Assembly (NCBI GenBank): GCA_964559205.1
Contig: CAZLHV010000003.1
Coordinates: 1 to 43,558, forward strand
DNA from: GWF2-43-63 sp964559205
Lineage (GTDB): Bacteria; Bacteroidota; Bacteroidia; Bacteroidales; DTU049
DNA length: 43,558 nucleotides
Direction of reading: 5' to 3'
Position 1 is the stretch's first letter, and every line of letters starts with the position of its first letter. Positions 23,888-33,628 of the stretch are shown here, in pieces. The translations under genes and the position numbers were made by a program. The notes below the pieces were generated by a model. It saw nothing but the letters and a program-made list of their open reading frames with translations. It did not search any database and had not been told where the DNA came from.

Positions 23888-26479
23888 ATGAATCTCGAAT
23901 CATTTACCATCAAAAGCCAGGAGATTATTGCCACTGCTTTTCAGAAAGCTTTTGAAAATAAAAATCAGGCAATTGATGATGTACATATCTTAAGTGCACT
24001 TCTCGAGGAAGATCAGCAGGTTTCACCTTGGCTCTTAAAAAAGTTGGGTGTCAATGCACAAATGATCCTTCAGGCAAGCAACCGGGAACTTGAAAGTCGC
24101 CCGAAAAATGGAGGTGGGCAGCCCTATTTAACGCCTGCTGGGATGAAAACAGTTCAACAAAGCATGGCCAAACAAAAAGAGCTGGGCGATGAATTCGTGA
24201 GCCTTGAACACATTCTGCTGGGTCTTGTTGAGAGTGATGGCACTGCCGAGCGAATATTAAAGGATGCCGGAGTGAACGAAAAGGACCTGAAAGCCGCCAT
24301 TACCGATTTGCGCAAAGGCAGCAAAGTAACCAGTCAGGGAGCTGAAAGCAATTATCAGGCATTGAATCGTTACGCACGCAATCTAAACGATCTGGCTGCC
24401 ACGGGAAAACTCGATCCGGTGATTGGACGCGACGAAGAAATCAGGCGGGTGCTACAAATCCTTACCCGACGTACCAAAAACAATCCGATCCTGATTGGTG
24501 AGCCCGGCGTTGGCAAAACAGCCATAGCCGAAGGTCTTGCACAACGGATCATAAGGGGTGATGTGCCTGAAAACCTGCGCGACAAAGTCATTTATTCGCT
24601 CGACATGGGCGCACTCATTGCCGGCGCAAAGTTCCAGGGTGAATTTGAAGAACGTCTTAAAAGTGTGATCAAGGAAGTAATTGACAGCGATGGACGTACC
24701 ATTCTGTTTATCGATGAAATACACACCCTTGTTGGGGCCGGTGCAAACCAAAGTGCCATGGATGCTGCCAACATTCTGAAGCCGGCACTTGCACGTGGTG
24801 AACTGAGGGCTGTCGGAGCCACCACCCTGAAAGAATATCAGAAATACTTTGAAAAGGATAAAGCGCTCGAACGCCGCTTTCAGGTAGTTTTAATCGAAGA
24901 ACCCGATCAGGCTGATTCCGTGAGTATCCTTCGGGGTTTGAAGGAACGTTACGAAACACATCATCAGGTGCGCATTCGCGACGAAGCCATTCTGGCTGCT
25001 GTTGAGTTGTCGCATCGCTATATCACTGACCGTTTTCTTCCAGACAAAGCCATTGATCTGATTGACGAAGCTGCCAGCAAGCTACGCCTCGAAATCAATT
25101 CGGTTCCTGAGGAGCTCGACGAACTGGAGCGACGCATCAGACAGCTTGAAATTGAACGCGAGGCCATAAAACGGGAAAACGATGCCGCCAAACTGGGGCA
25201 ACTCAACAGTGAAATTGCTGTGCTTGGCGAGAAACGCAATATGCTTACGGCTCAATGGAAAGAGGAAAAAGACATTGTCGATCGCATTCAGGATACAAAA
25301 AAACTGATTGAAGATCTGAAATTTGAGGCTGAACAAGCTGAAAGAGGTGGTGATTATGGCAAAGTCGCTGAACTGCGCTATGGAAAAATCAAAGATGCCG
25401 AACGGCTGCTTGTTGAACTTGAAGAAACAGTCAGCAACCGTAAATCAGGAAAAACGCTTATTAATGAAGAGGTAGATGCAGCGCAGATTGCAGAAATTGT
25501 ATCGCGTTGGACTGGCATTCCGTTGAACCGTATGTTGCAGAGCGAAAAAGAAAAACTGCTGCATCTTGAGGAGGAACTACACAAGCGTGTGGTGGGCCAG
25601 AATGCGGCCATTGAAGCTGTAAGCGATGCTATCCGAAGAAGCCGAAGTGGTTTGAACGATGAAAAGCGTCCCATCGGTTCATTTATTTTTCTTGGAACCA
25701 CCGGAGTGGGTAAAACTGAGCTTGCCAAAGCACTTGCCGAATACATGTTTAACGATGAAAACAGCATGGTTCGCATCGACATGAGCGAATATCAGGAGAG
25801 GAATAGTGTGGCAAGGCTTATCGGGGCGCCTCCGGGATATGTGGGGTATGACGAAAGCGGTCAGCTTACCGAAGCCGTTCGCCGAAAACCTTACAGCGTG
25901 GTGTTGCTCGATGAAATTGAGAAAGCTCATCCCGACATTTTTAATATTCTTCTGCAGGTACTTGACGAGGGCCGGTTAACCGATAATAAAGGTCGAACCG
26001 CCAATTTCCGGAACACCATCATCATCATGACCAGCAATCTGGGATCGGAGATCATCCGCGATCAATTCGATGAGATGGAAGCGGGTACCGAAGCACAAAC
26101 ATTCAGAAAAACCCGCGAAGCAGTCTTTGCACTTTTGCGTAAAACCATTCAACCTGAATTTCTGAATCGCGTTGATGAAATTCTGATGTTTAAGCCTCTG
26201 CAACCTTCAGAAATTGAAGAAGTTTTGAAAATTCAGCTCGAACATTTACGAGAAACACTTCGAAATCAGGGAGTTGATATTACCTTCAGCCCATATGTGG
26301 TTGGCGAGCTTGCCCGTGAAGGCTACGATCCGCAACTGGGAGCCAGACCTGTCAAGCGATTGGTTCAACGAAAAATCATCAACGAACTTTCAAAACAGAT
26401 GCTGGCTGGCACAGTACAGCGCAACAGCCGGATTGAGCTCGATATCATTGAAGGGAAATACGTTTTCTTACCAGCATAA
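23888..26479 (+). CDS. clpB: ATP-dependent chaperone ClpB
   Basis: The ATG at 23888 (MNLESFTIKS) gives 863 residues, the usual ClpB length; a 47-codon upstream extension has no family counterpart. The Clp N-domain, first AAA module (Walker A GEPGVGKTA, Walker B LFIDEIH), middle coiled-coil domain (about 400-525), and second AAA module (Walker A GTTGVGKTE, Walker B LLDEIEKAHP) are all present. ClpB disaggregates proteins with DnaK. No clear CIRCE or heat-shock site is seen upstream. Confidence 0.97.
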   Translation: MNLESFTIKSQEIIATAFQKAFENKNQAIDDVHILSALLEEDQQVSPWLLKKLGVNAQMILQASNRELESRPKNGGGQPYLTPAGMKTVQQSMAKQKELGDEFVSLEHILLGLVESDGTAERILKDAGVNEKDLKAAITDLRKGSKVTSQGAESNYQALNRYARNLNDLAATGKLDPVIGRDEEIRRVLQILTRRTKNNPILIGEPGVGKTAIAEGLAQRIIRGDVPENLRDKVIYSLDMGALIAGAKFQGEFEERLKSVIKEVIDSDGRTILFIDEIHTLVGAGANQSAMDAANILKPALARGELRAVGATTLKEYQKYFEKDKALERRFQVVLIEEPDQADSVSILRGLKERYETHHQVRIRDEAILAAVELSHRYITDRFLPDKAIDLIDEAASKLRLEINSVPEELDELERRIRQLEIEREAIKRENDAAKLGQLNSEIAVLGEKRNMLTAQWKEEKDIVDRIQDTKKLIEDLKFEAEQAERGGDYGKVAELRYGKIKDAERLLVELEETVSNRKSGKTLINEEVDAAQIAEIVSRWTGIPLNRMLQSEKEKLLHLEEELHKRVVGQNAAIEAVSDAIRRSRSGLNDEKRPIGSFIFLGTTGVGKTELAKALAEYMFNDENSMVRIDMSEYQERNSVARLIGAPPGYVGYDESGQLTEAVRRKPYSVVLLDEIEKAHPDIFNILLQVLDEGRLTDNKGRTANFRNTIIIMTSNLGSEIIRDQFDEMEAGTEAQTFRKTREAVFALLRKTIQPEFLNRVDEILMFKPLQPSEIEEVLKIQLEHLRETLRNQGVDITFSPYVVGELAREGYDPQLGARPVKRLVQRKIINELSKQMLAGTVQRNSRIELDIIEGKYVFLPA

Positions 26480-26582
26480 GCTAAATTTTCCGACTCAAGC
26501 TTTTTGGTAGGATTGATATGCATGCGATCATAGGCAGTCTGGGCTGCTGCGTCTTGGTGACAGTGTAAATGGACCCAGATAA

Positions 26583-27539
26583 TCAACCAATGTTTTGATA
26601 ATGCTTCATGATTTTTTCCAGAAGAATGTCAGCGTGCTTTTCGTTGGATTCATGAGTCCAGCCTGCGATGTGTGGGCTTAATATCACTTGTTCGCTTTTT
26701 GCGAGCCAGGTAAACTCAGGTGGAAGCTCTTGCTGAAAGAAATGTTCGAAGCTGTAATCCTCCCATTCCAGTACATCGAGGGCGGCTCCCAGCACAAGTC
26801 CTGCATTGATGGCTGTGATCAGGGCTGATGTTTTGCAGACCATGCCGCGCGATGTGTTGATGAACCATATTGGCTTTTGGAAGGAATCGAAAAATTGTTC
26901 ATTGGCAAGATATGTAGTTTCTTCGCTCAGAGGAACATGAAGGCTGATGACGTCGCATTCGTTAAACAAGAACTGCATGGGTTTTTCCTCAACCAAATCG
27001 TTTCCAAAATTTGATTTATATTTATCGTATGCCAATATCCGGCAGCCAAAACCGCTTATTTTTCTTGCAAAAGCACTCCCCATGTTGCCATACCCAATGA
27101 TTCCAATGGTTTTGTTGCCGAGTTCTACTCCTCGGTTGGCTTCGCGTTTCCATACGCCCTGCCGAACTTCACTGTCGGCACGCCGAAGGTGATTCATGAG
27201 CATTAACAGCATCCCGGTGGCATGCTCTCCAACGGCATCGCGATTGCCTTCCGGACTATTGAAACAGGCAATACCTTTTGCGGTGGCATAAGCGACATCG
27301 ATGTTCTCCATGCCAGCTCCGGCACGGGCAATAAAGCGTAGGCTAGGTGCGCAATCCAGCAAATCATGGCTGATGCTGAATTTGCTTCTGATGACAAGCC
27401 CTTCGGCATCAATGATTTCAGATTTCAGCTCTTCAAATGTTCCAGAAAAATGACACACCTCAAAACCTTGTTCTTCGAGTCGCAGCGGGAGCTTTGGATG
27501 GGTGCTGTCGAGAAAAACTACTTTTCTGCGGGGGTTCAT
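26583..27539 (-). CDS. D-2-hydroxyacid dehydrogenase (SerA-like)
   Basis: The protein has 318 residues. The NAD-binding motif GYGNMG is at 149-154, the substrate Arg231 in NTSRG, a Glu at 258-260, and catalytic His290 in SPHIAGW. It resembles phosphoglycerate dehydrogenase and related 2-hydroxyacid dehydrogenases, without the ACT domain of long SerA forms. The substrate is not certain. A consensus -7 box sits only four bases before the start, so the mRNA could be almost leaderless. Confidence 0.9.
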   Translation of the reverse strand: MNPRRKVVFLDSTHPKLPLRLEEQGFEVCHFSGTFEELKSEIIDAEGLVIRSKFSISHDLLDCAPSLRFIARAGAGMENIDVAYATAKGIACFNSPEGNRDAVGEHATGMLLMLMNHLRRADSEVRQGVWKREANRGVELGNKTIGIIGYGNMGSAFARKISGFGCRILAYDKYKSNFGNDLVEEKPMQFLFNECDVISLHVPLSEETTYLANEQFFDSFQKPIWFINTSRGMVCKTSALITAINAGLVLGAALDVLEWEDYSFEHFFQQELPPEFTWLAKSEQVILSPHIAGWTHESNEKHADILLEKIMKHYQNIG

Positions 27540-27543
27540 GAGG

Positions 27544-27551
27544 CAAAGATA
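27544..27551 (-). promoter_or_regulatory. -7 box immediately upstream of the 2-hydroxyacid dehydrogenase start
   Basis: The minus strand reads TATCTTTG, ending four bases before the ATG at 27539. If used, transcription would begin at or within a few bases of the start codon. No clear -33 TTTG is seen. Confidence 0.4.
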
Positions 27552-27654
27552 AGTAAAAATTAAGGCTGATGTTCATCATGACTGAATACTTTGAATACGA
27601 GATGTTTGACCTGTTGCTGTCATTCAGTGCATGAATCATTCAAAAATTTCAATT

Positions 27655-27662
27655 ACTTTTGT
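27655..27662 (+). promoter_or_regulatory. -7 promoter box of secA
   Basis: TACTTTTG fits TAnnTTTG and ends 23 bases before the SecA start. A matching -33 element is not seen. Confidence 0.45.
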
Positions 27663-27685
27663 TGTAAATCTATCAATCGCTGTTT

Positions 27686-30600
27686 ATGGCAACATTACTG
27701 CAGAAGCTATTTGGGAGCAAGGCCGACAAAGACATGAAGGAAATTGCTCCATTTGTCGAGAAAGTTCATAAGGAATACGAGCATATCAAGCAGCTCAGCA
27801 ACGATGAGCTTAGAGGAAAAACCATCGAATTCCGGCAAATCATTTTCGATGCCGTACGTCCAACCGAAGATGAGATCAAAGGGCTTCGGGAACGAATAGA
27901 AGCCGAATATGAAATGGATATTTCGGAGAAGCAGCGCATTTATAGCGAAATAGAGAAGCTGGAGAAGAAAGCTTATGACATTACTCAGGAGAAACTGAAT
28001 GAAATCCTGCCCGCTGCTTTTGCGGTTGTTAAGGATACAGCCCGCCGGTTTAAGGAGAGTGAACAGATTCAGGTAAGCGCAACTGAACTTGACAAAGAAA
28101 TTGCTGCCCATCGCAACCACGTTGTGATAAAGGGCGATCAGGCGTTCTGGAACAGCACCTGGATGGCTGGTGGAAATGCAACCACATGGGACATGGTTCA
28201 TTATAATGTTCAGCTCATCGGAGGCGTTGCTCTGCACTGGGGAAAAATTGCCGAAATGGCTACCGGTGAAGGAAAAACTCTTGTGGCAACCCTGCCGGTT
28301 TATTTGAATGCACTTCCGGGAAAAGGCGTCCACGTGGTAACAGTCAATGATTATCTCGCAAAACGCGACTCGGAGTGGATGGGAGTGTTGTTTGAATTTC
28401 ATGGTCTTGTGGTGGATTGCATCGATAAGCATGAACCAAATTCCGCATCACGAAAAAAAGCATACCGGGCTGATATTACTTATGGCACCAACAATGAATT
28501 TGGTTTTGATTACCTGCGCGACAATATGGCACGCAGTGTTGAGGAAATTGTTCAGCGTGGTCATAATTATGCCATTGTGGATGAGGTCGACTCCGTTTTG
28601 ATCGATGATGCCCGAACACCATTAATCATTTCAGGTCCAACAAGCAAAGGTGATCATCAGGAATTTGATGTCCTTAAGCCTTACGTGCTTAAAATTAGCA
28701 ATGCTCAGAAGAACATCATCAACAATTTCCTCGCTGAAGCAAGACAGCATCTTTCCAAAGAAAATCCGAGCTCAGAAGATGAGAAATTGGGGGGTGTTGC
28801 TCTGCTGAAATGTTTTCGCGGTTTGCCAAAAAATAAAGCATTGATCAAGTTTCTCAGTGAGTCGGGTATGAAGACCCTCTTGCACAAAACCGAGAATACC
28901 TACATGGCTGAGAACATGAAGAATATGCATCTCATTGATGATCATCTGTATTTTGTCATCGATGAGCGGCACAACTCCATCGAACTCACTGAAAAAGGGA
29001 TTGACTTGTTGACAGAACAGACGGGTGATCCAAAGTTTTTTATCCTGCCTGATATTGGCACTGAGCTTGCCGAACTCGAAAAATCGGACATGAGTGATAC
29101 CGAAAGGCTTGAAAAGAAGCAGCTGCTTCGTCAGGACTATGCCGTAAAATCTGACCGTATCCACACAATGAATCAGTTATTGAAGGCGTACACGCTTTTC
29201 GAAAAGGATGTGGAATATGTGATTATTGACAACAAAATTAAAATTGTTGATGAGCAAACCGGCCGTATTATGGAAGGAAGGCGTTATTCCGACGGTCTGC
29301 ATCAAGCCATTGAAGCGAAGGAGAACGTGAAAGTCGAAGCCGCAACTCAAACCTATGCGACAATCACGCTTCAAAATTATTTCAGAATGTATAAAAAGCT
29401 TGCCGGTATGACGGGTACTGCCGAGACCGAAGCAGGTGAACTCTGGAACATATATAAGCTCGATGTGGTGGTTATCCCTACAAATCGTCCGATTTTACGT
29501 AAGGATTATAACGACATGGTGTTTAAAACCAAGCGTGAGAAATTCAATGCCGTTATTGATGATATTGTCAAACTGAAAGAGGCTGGACGTCCAGTTCTGG
29601 TTGGAACAACGTCGGTCGAAACTTCTGAATTGCTGAGCAGAATGCTCACCATGCGCAAAATAAAACACTCGGTGCTCAATGCAAAATTGCATGCCAAAGA
29701 GGCTGATGTGGTGGCTACTGCGGGTCTTGCAGGAACAGTTACCATTGCCACAAACATGGCTGGTCGTGGAACCGACATCAAACTTGGAGCAGGGGTGAAA
29801 GAAGCAGGTGGCTTGGCAATTATAGGTACCGAAAGGCATGAATCGCGCCGGGTCGATCGACAGCTTCGTGGTCGTTCTGGACGTCAGGGTGACCCTGGAT
29901 CATCTCAGTTTTACGTCTCACTCGAAGATGATCTGATGCGTTTATTCGGATCTGATCGGATTGCGAGCATCATGGATCGACTTGGTCTGAAAGAAGGCGA
30001 GGTAATTCAGCATAGCATGATCACCAAAGCAATTGAACGTGCACAGAAAAAAGTAGAGGAAAACAATTTTGGTGTTCGCAAAAGACTGCTTGAATACGAC
30101 GATGTAATGAACTCTCAGCGGGTTGTGATATATAATCGCCGCCGCAATGCATTGTACGGTGATAAATTGTCGATTGATATTGCGAATATGTTTAGCGATG
30201 TCTCTGAAGCCATAGTTTCAGAAACGCAGGAGTCGCGTGATTTCGACCAGTTCAGCTTCGATGTCATGAAAACATTTGCCATTGAACCACACGTCGACGC
30301 ATCGGAATTTTTCTCATCCAATCCGGGAGTCATTGCAGATGCAGTATTTCAAAAGGCCTTTTCTGAATATCAGCAAAAGTGTGAAATAACTGCTGCTCGC
30401 ACTTACCCGATTATCCGCGAGATTTTCGAGAATGCCAACCGGAAATACGAGGATGTTGCCATTCCTTATACCGACGGAAAGAAAAATTTCACAGCCCTTG
30501 CAAGCATTAAAAAAGCTTTCGAAACACAGGGCAGGGAAGTGATGCGCGGCTGTGAGCGTGGGGTAGCCTTAGCCATTATCGACGATGCTAGGAAAGAGCA

Positions 30601-31000
30601 CCTTCGTGAAATGGATGATTTAAAAACCAGTGTTCAGAATGCCGTTTATGAACAAAAGGATCCCTTGCTTATTTATAAATTCGAGTCATTTCAGCTTTTT
30701 AATCAAATGCTGACTAAAGTGAGTAAGGATTTGCTGGGATTTTTATGTCATGGACGTGTCCCACTGGCCGAAGATAAAAACCTCAGTGAAACACAGGCTC
30801 CTACGCGTGTCGAGAACCGGAACCTCAAAACGGGTCGCGATACAGCTGTGCCCGGAGCTCAGCACCCCCGATATCATGACCCAAGTGCCAATACTGCAGC
30901 TAAGGAACCAGTAAGGGTTGAGAAGAAAGTAGGTCGCAATGATCCTTGCCCCTGTGGAAGTGGAAAGAAATATAAAAATTGCCACGGCCGCGACGAATAA
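27686..31000 (+). CDS. secA: Preprotein translocase ATPase SecA
   Basis: The protein has 1104 residues, longer than the about 850-900 of Escherichia coli but usual for Bacteroidota. Walker A ATGEGKT (Lys197), VDEVDSVLIDDARTPLIISG, GRIMEGRRYSDGLHQAIEAKE, TNMAGRGTDIKL and QLRGRSGRQGDPGSSQFY are in family order. An insertion of helical sequence (about 330-480) accounts for part of the extra length. The C-terminus ends in a SecB/zinc-binding motif (NDPCPCGSGKKYKNC). It drives ATP-dependent export through SecYEG. A GH25 gene begins five bases later. Confidence 0.97.
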   Translation: MATLLQKLFGSKADKDMKEIAPFVEKVHKEYEHIKQLSNDELRGKTIEFRQIIFDAVRPTEDEIKGLRERIEAEYEMDISEKQRIYSEIEKLEKKAYDITQEKLNEILPAAFAVVKDTARRFKESEQIQVSATELDKEIAAHRNHVVIKGDQAFWNSTWMAGGNATTWDMVHYNVQLIGGVALHWGKIAEMATGEGKTLVATLPVYLNALPGKGVHVVTVNDYLAKRDSEWMGVLFEFHGLVVDCIDKHEPNSASRKKAYRADITYGTNNEFGFDYLRDNMARSVEEIVQRGHNYAIVDEVDSVLIDDARTPLIISGPTSKGDHQEFDVLKPYVLKISNAQKNIINNFLAEARQHLSKENPSSEDEKLGGVALLKCFRGLPKNKALIKFLSESGMKTLLHKTENTYMAENMKNMHLIDDHLYFVIDERHNSIELTEKGIDLLTEQTGDPKFFILPDIGTELAELEKSDMSDTERLEKKQLLRQDYAVKSDRIHTMNQLLKAYTLFEKDVEYVIIDNKIKIVDEQTGRIMEGRRYSDGLHQAIEAKENVKVEAATQTYATITLQNYFRMYKKLAGMTGTAETEAGELWNIYKLDVVVIPTNRPILRKDYNDMVFKTKREKFNAVIDDIVKLKEAGRPVLVGTTSVETSELLSRMLTMRKIKHSVLNAKLHAKEADVVATAGLAGTVTIATNMAGRGTDIKLGAGVKEAGGLAIIGTERHESRRVDRQLRGRSGRQGDPGSSQFYVSLEDDLMRLFGSDRIASIMDRLGLKEGEVIQHSMITKAIERAQKKVEENNFGVRKRLLEYDDVMNSQRVVIYNRRRNALYGDKLSIDIANMFSDVSEAIVSETQESRDFDQFSFDVMKTFAIEPHVDASEFFSSNPGVIADAVFQKAFSEYQQKCEITAARTYPIIREIFENANRKYEDVAIPYTDGKKNFTALASIKKAFETQGREVMRGCERGVALAIIDDARKEHLREMDDLKTSVQNAVYEQKDPLLIYKFESFQLFNQMLTKVSKDLLGFLCHGRVPLAEDKNLSETQAPTRVENRNLKTGRDTAVPGAQHPRYHDPSANTAAKEPVRVEKKVGRNDPCPCGSGKKYKNCHGRDE

Positions 31001-31005
31001 TCAAT

Positions 31006-31803
31006 ATGGTAAAGCGCACCCAAAAAAGGAATGCATTCAGACCCTGGCTGCTGCTGCCTGTTCTTGCACTGATCGTTTTCTTATTTACCCCTCCGGGCAA
31101 AATACTTGTCCGCATGATGGTGGGGGGAGGTGACGACAACGGTGAACCCGCAAAAGTTTCGGCCATTGGAATCCCTTTGCCAGATGGTTACAGCGTTTTT
31201 GGAATTGATGTTTCGCATTATCAGGCTGACATCGACTGGAAAAGAGTATCCTCATTTCAGAGCGGTCCTTTTCAGGTGAATTTCGCCTTTATCAAAGCAA
31301 CCGAAGGTGGCAGCCGAAAGGACCCCCGCTTCCAGAAAAACTGGAAGGATGCAAAAGCGAATGGCGTTCCACGAGGTGCATATCATTATTTCAAGCCATC
31401 GCGTGACGCAGCATCGCAGGCTGCATTCTTTTGTAAAACCGTGGTAGTAAGCAAAGGTGATTTACCTCCAGTGTTGGATGTCGAAGAAATCCCGCGTGGG
31501 ATGAGCAGCAGGAAACTGCTTGAATCGGTACTTGTCTGGCTGCGTATCGTCGAAAAACACTTTGGTGTTAAACCCATTATTTACACAGGGGCCGATTTCT
31601 ATCAACAGCATTTTGATGGTACTGCCGTTGACCAATATCCGCTTTGGATTGCTCATTATTACGAAAACAAACCTTCTGCAAGGTCAAACTGGAAATTCTG
31701 GCAATTTAGCGATAAGGCTTCAATTGACGGCATTTCGGGGCCGGTTGATGTCAATGTCTTCTCCGGGTCTTCCGATGAGTTGGTTCTCATGCAGTTCGAT
31801 TAA
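31006..31803 (+). CDS. GH25 family lysozyme (membrane-anchored)
   Basis: The ATG at 31006 (MVKRTQKRNAFRP) gives 265 residues; an in-frame ATG at 30979 lies inside secA. A basic N-terminus and one membrane helix (about 13-30) form a signal anchor. The GH25 domain (about 62-262) shows GIDVSHYQADIDW with Asp68, FIKATEG with Glu100, and PVLDVEE with Asp158 and Glu160. These fit the catalytic acidic residues of muramidases. It would cut peptidoglycan in the periplasm. It follows secA by five bases, and its stop overlaps the opposite gene's stop in TTAA. Confidence 0.92.
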   Translation: MVKRTQKRNAFRPWLLLPVLALIVFLFTPPGKILVRMMVGGGDDNGEPAKVSAIGIPLPDGYSVFGIDVSHYQADIDWKRVSSFQSGPFQVNFAFIKATEGGSRKDPRFQKNWKDAKANGVPRGAYHYFKPSRDAASQAAFFCKTVVVSKGDLPPVLDVEEIPRGMSSRKLLESVLVWLRIVEKHFGVKPIIYTGADFYQQHFDGTAVDQYPLWIAHYYENKPSARSNWKFWQFSDKASIDGISGPVDVNVFSGSSDELVLMQFD

Positions 31804-32735
31804 TCGAAATACAGATAATAATAGGCTTCCACATTGTCAAGATAGGCCCCGTCAAATCCTGCATCAATAATCCTTTTCATATAACTTTGGTCGTTGCCGT
31901 ACACAATATCTTGCCAGTCTTTGTCCCAAAAACGCACCCAGAATTCATCACCATACCCTTCGTATGGTTTTCTTATCCAGCCCGGGTGGTGTAGTCGCCA
32001 GTTCTCGTTCCAGTAATACCGGTAGTTTTCGGCCGATCCAATGCTGATGTAGGCCAAAATGAGCCGCTTTCCACCACCCGCCTTGTATCGCATCCTGCTC
32101 AAATCGTTGGCTCCAAAAGCTTGATTGTCATAAAAAAGATCAATAATCACCACATCAAAGTTGCTGGCAGCAATTGAATCAATGAAGGCATTTCGGGTCG
32201 GATATGCAGAGCCGCCAATTAAATACAGGTAGTTTTTTGCATCACCAAGCGTTTGAATATCGTTGCTGTTCTCGCCTGGTATGGTGTCGGGAATATAATC
32301 ATAATAGTAGTTTTGCTCATCTCTGACAAAACACAGGAATCCTTCGTTTGCATTCATTTGATAAGCATGAGAAATATTGGCGTCATTCTGTACCATCTCC
32401 GATACCAGCACCGGTTTATATTGAACCAGTTCTCGGAGCATCTCCAGTCGTTCAGCGTCTGGCTGATAGGTATTGAAATAAAACAACTCTTCAACCCCAA
32501 ATCCATCAATAGCATTGAGATATTGCCAGTTGATCCCATCTTCCTGCCAAAGGTATTGAAAAGCCAGTTCAGGACCGTTCTGAGGAACAACAATAAACCC
32601 GGGTTTGTGAGCGCGCGCATATTCCGAAACAGCAATGACCATCTCCTGCATTTTTTCTCCAGCCCGGTCACTCCGGCGTTCTTTTGAGCATGAAACAATT
32701 AATATGCAAATAACTGTGTATAAGCAAGCCTTCAT
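31800..32735 (-). CDS. Lipoprotein of GH114/TM1410-like glycoside hydrolase family
   Basis: The ATG at 32735 (MKACLYTVIC) gives 311 residues; the ATG at 32753 lies inside a candidate promoter box. The signal ends in the lipobox IVSC with Cys16. The family pattern is clear: ARAHKPGFIVVPQNG, DVVIIDLFYDN, RLILAYISIGSAENYRYYW, FWDKDWQDIVYG and AGFDGAYLDNVEAYYY. The family includes an endo-alpha-1,4-polygalactosaminidase; the natural substrate here is unknown. It is convergent with the GH25 lysozyme gene and divergent from a CI-like regulator. Confidence 0.87.
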   Translation of the reverse strand: MKACLYTVICILIVSCSKERRSDRAGEKMQEMVIAVSEYARAHKPGFIVVPQNGPELAFQYLWQEDGINWQYLNAIDGFGVEELFYFNTYQPDAERLEMLRELVQYKPVLVSEMVQNDANISHAYQMNANEGFLCFVRDEQNYYYDYIPDTIPGENSNDIQTLGDAKNYLYLIGGSAYPTRNAFIDSIAASNFDVVIIDLFYDNQAFGANDLSRMRYKAGGGKRLILAYISIGSAENYRYYWNENWRLHHPGWIRKPYEGYGDEFWVRFWDKDWQDIVYGNDQSYMKRIIDAGFDGAYLDNVEAYYYLYFD

Positions 32736-32750
32736 GATAAGTGGTTTCTG

Positions 32751-32758
32751 CAAAATTA
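32751..32758 (-). promoter_or_regulatory. -7 promoter box of the GH114-like gene
   Basis: The minus strand reads TAATTTTG, matching TAnnTTTG, ending 15 bases before the start at 32735. Its position argues against the alternative start at 32753. Confidence 0.45.
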
Positions 32759-32785
32759 TAAAGAAATGTAAAAAAATAAATAATT

Positions 32786-32821
32786 AAAATATAATCATTA
32801 TATTTGCTCAAAATATAATCA
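32786..32821 (+). promoter_or_regulatory. Palindromic operator overlapping the -7 box of the XRE regulator gene
   Basis: AAATATAAT at 32787-32795, a central C, and ATTATATTT at 32797-32805 form a perfect 19-base palindrome. It overlaps TATATTTG at 32799-32806, a consensus -7 box 15 bases before the start at 32822. A third half-site AAATATAAT occurs at 32811-32819, so the 12-mer AAAATATAATCA is directly repeated 24 bases apart. The regulator is the obvious ligand, implying self-repression. Part of the site may also affect the divergent gene. Confidence 0.65.
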
Positions 32822-33628
32822 ATGAGTCATTACCTACCAATAAATCTCAAACTGTTGCGAAAGCGCAAGAACATGACACAGGACGAGCTGGCTATTGCGC
32901 TGGACATGAAAAGGTCAACCCTGAGCGGTTATGAAAACATGGTAGCTCAACCGGGAATTGACGAAGTTATCAGAATCAGCTCGTTTTTTCACATCTCCAT
33001 CGACTCTTTGCTGACCTCGGATTTTTCGTCAATGAGCGAGTATCAGATTCGGCAAATGGAAATGGGCTCTGACCCATACATCAGGGGAAGCAACATCCGG
33101 ATTCTTGCCACTACAGTCGATCGGGAGAACAACGAAAATATTGAGCTGGTGGAAGAGAAGGCTAAAGCCGGCTACAAGTCGGGATTTGCAGATCCTGAAT
33201 ATATCAAGGTGTTGCCAACTTTCTCCCTGCCATTTCTCAGTGCAAGTAAAAAATACAGAACATTTCAAATCAGTGGCGACAGCATGCTTCCTATTCCCGA
33301 TAAGGCCTTTGTGACAGGCGAGTTCATCCAAAACTGGAATCTCATGAGGGACAGACAGGCCTATATCATTCTGACCATAGATGACGGAGTAGTGTTCAAG
33401 GTTGTCGAAAACAAACTTCGTTCTGAAAACAAGCTGGTTCTTTATTCACTGAATCCTTTGTACGAGCCGTATGAACTATCCGCAAGTGACATACGTGAAG
33501 TCTGGAAATTCGTTCATTACATCAGTCCGGAGCTACCCGAACCAGTCCTTCCGCGAAACGAGCTGCAAAATACTGTTGCCGGCATGAAACGCGACATCGA
33601 TCTAATCAAACGCAGAATGAATTTATAA
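32822..33628 (+). CDS. XRE-family regulator with S24 (LexA/CI-like) domain
   Basis: The protein has 268 residues. The N-terminal HTH (about 8-64) has MTQDELAIALDMKRSTLSGYE. The C-terminal S24-type domain (about 140-230) has QISGDSM with Ser154 and a Lys193 in VVFKVV, the pair used by LexA/CI-type proteases. A possible Ala-Gly cleavage site is at 116-117, but I cannot confirm it. The C-terminus is a helical tail. Such regulators can inactivate themselves after stress, though many Bacteroidota relatives are housekeeping. A palindromic site overlaps its own promoter. No prophage genes are near. Confidence 0.9.
   Translation: MSHYLPINLKLLRKRKNMTQDELAIALDMKRSTLSGYENMVAQPGIDEVIRISSFFHISIDSLLTSDFSSMSEYQIRQMEMGSDPYIRGSNIRILATTVDRENNENIELVEEKAKAGYKSGFADPEYIKVLPTFSLPFLSASKKYRTFQISGDSMLPIPDKAFVTGEFIQNWNLMRDRQAYIILTIDDGVVFKVVENKLRSENKLVLYSLNPLYEPYELSASDIREVWKFVHYISPELPEPVLPRNELQNTVAGMKRDIDLIKRRMNL

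Noticed and set aside
32822..33628. Prophage remnant suggested by the CI-like regulator and nearby lysozyme
   Set aside because: No other phage gene, integrase or attachment repeat is present, the GH25 protein is membrane-anchored and coupled to secA.
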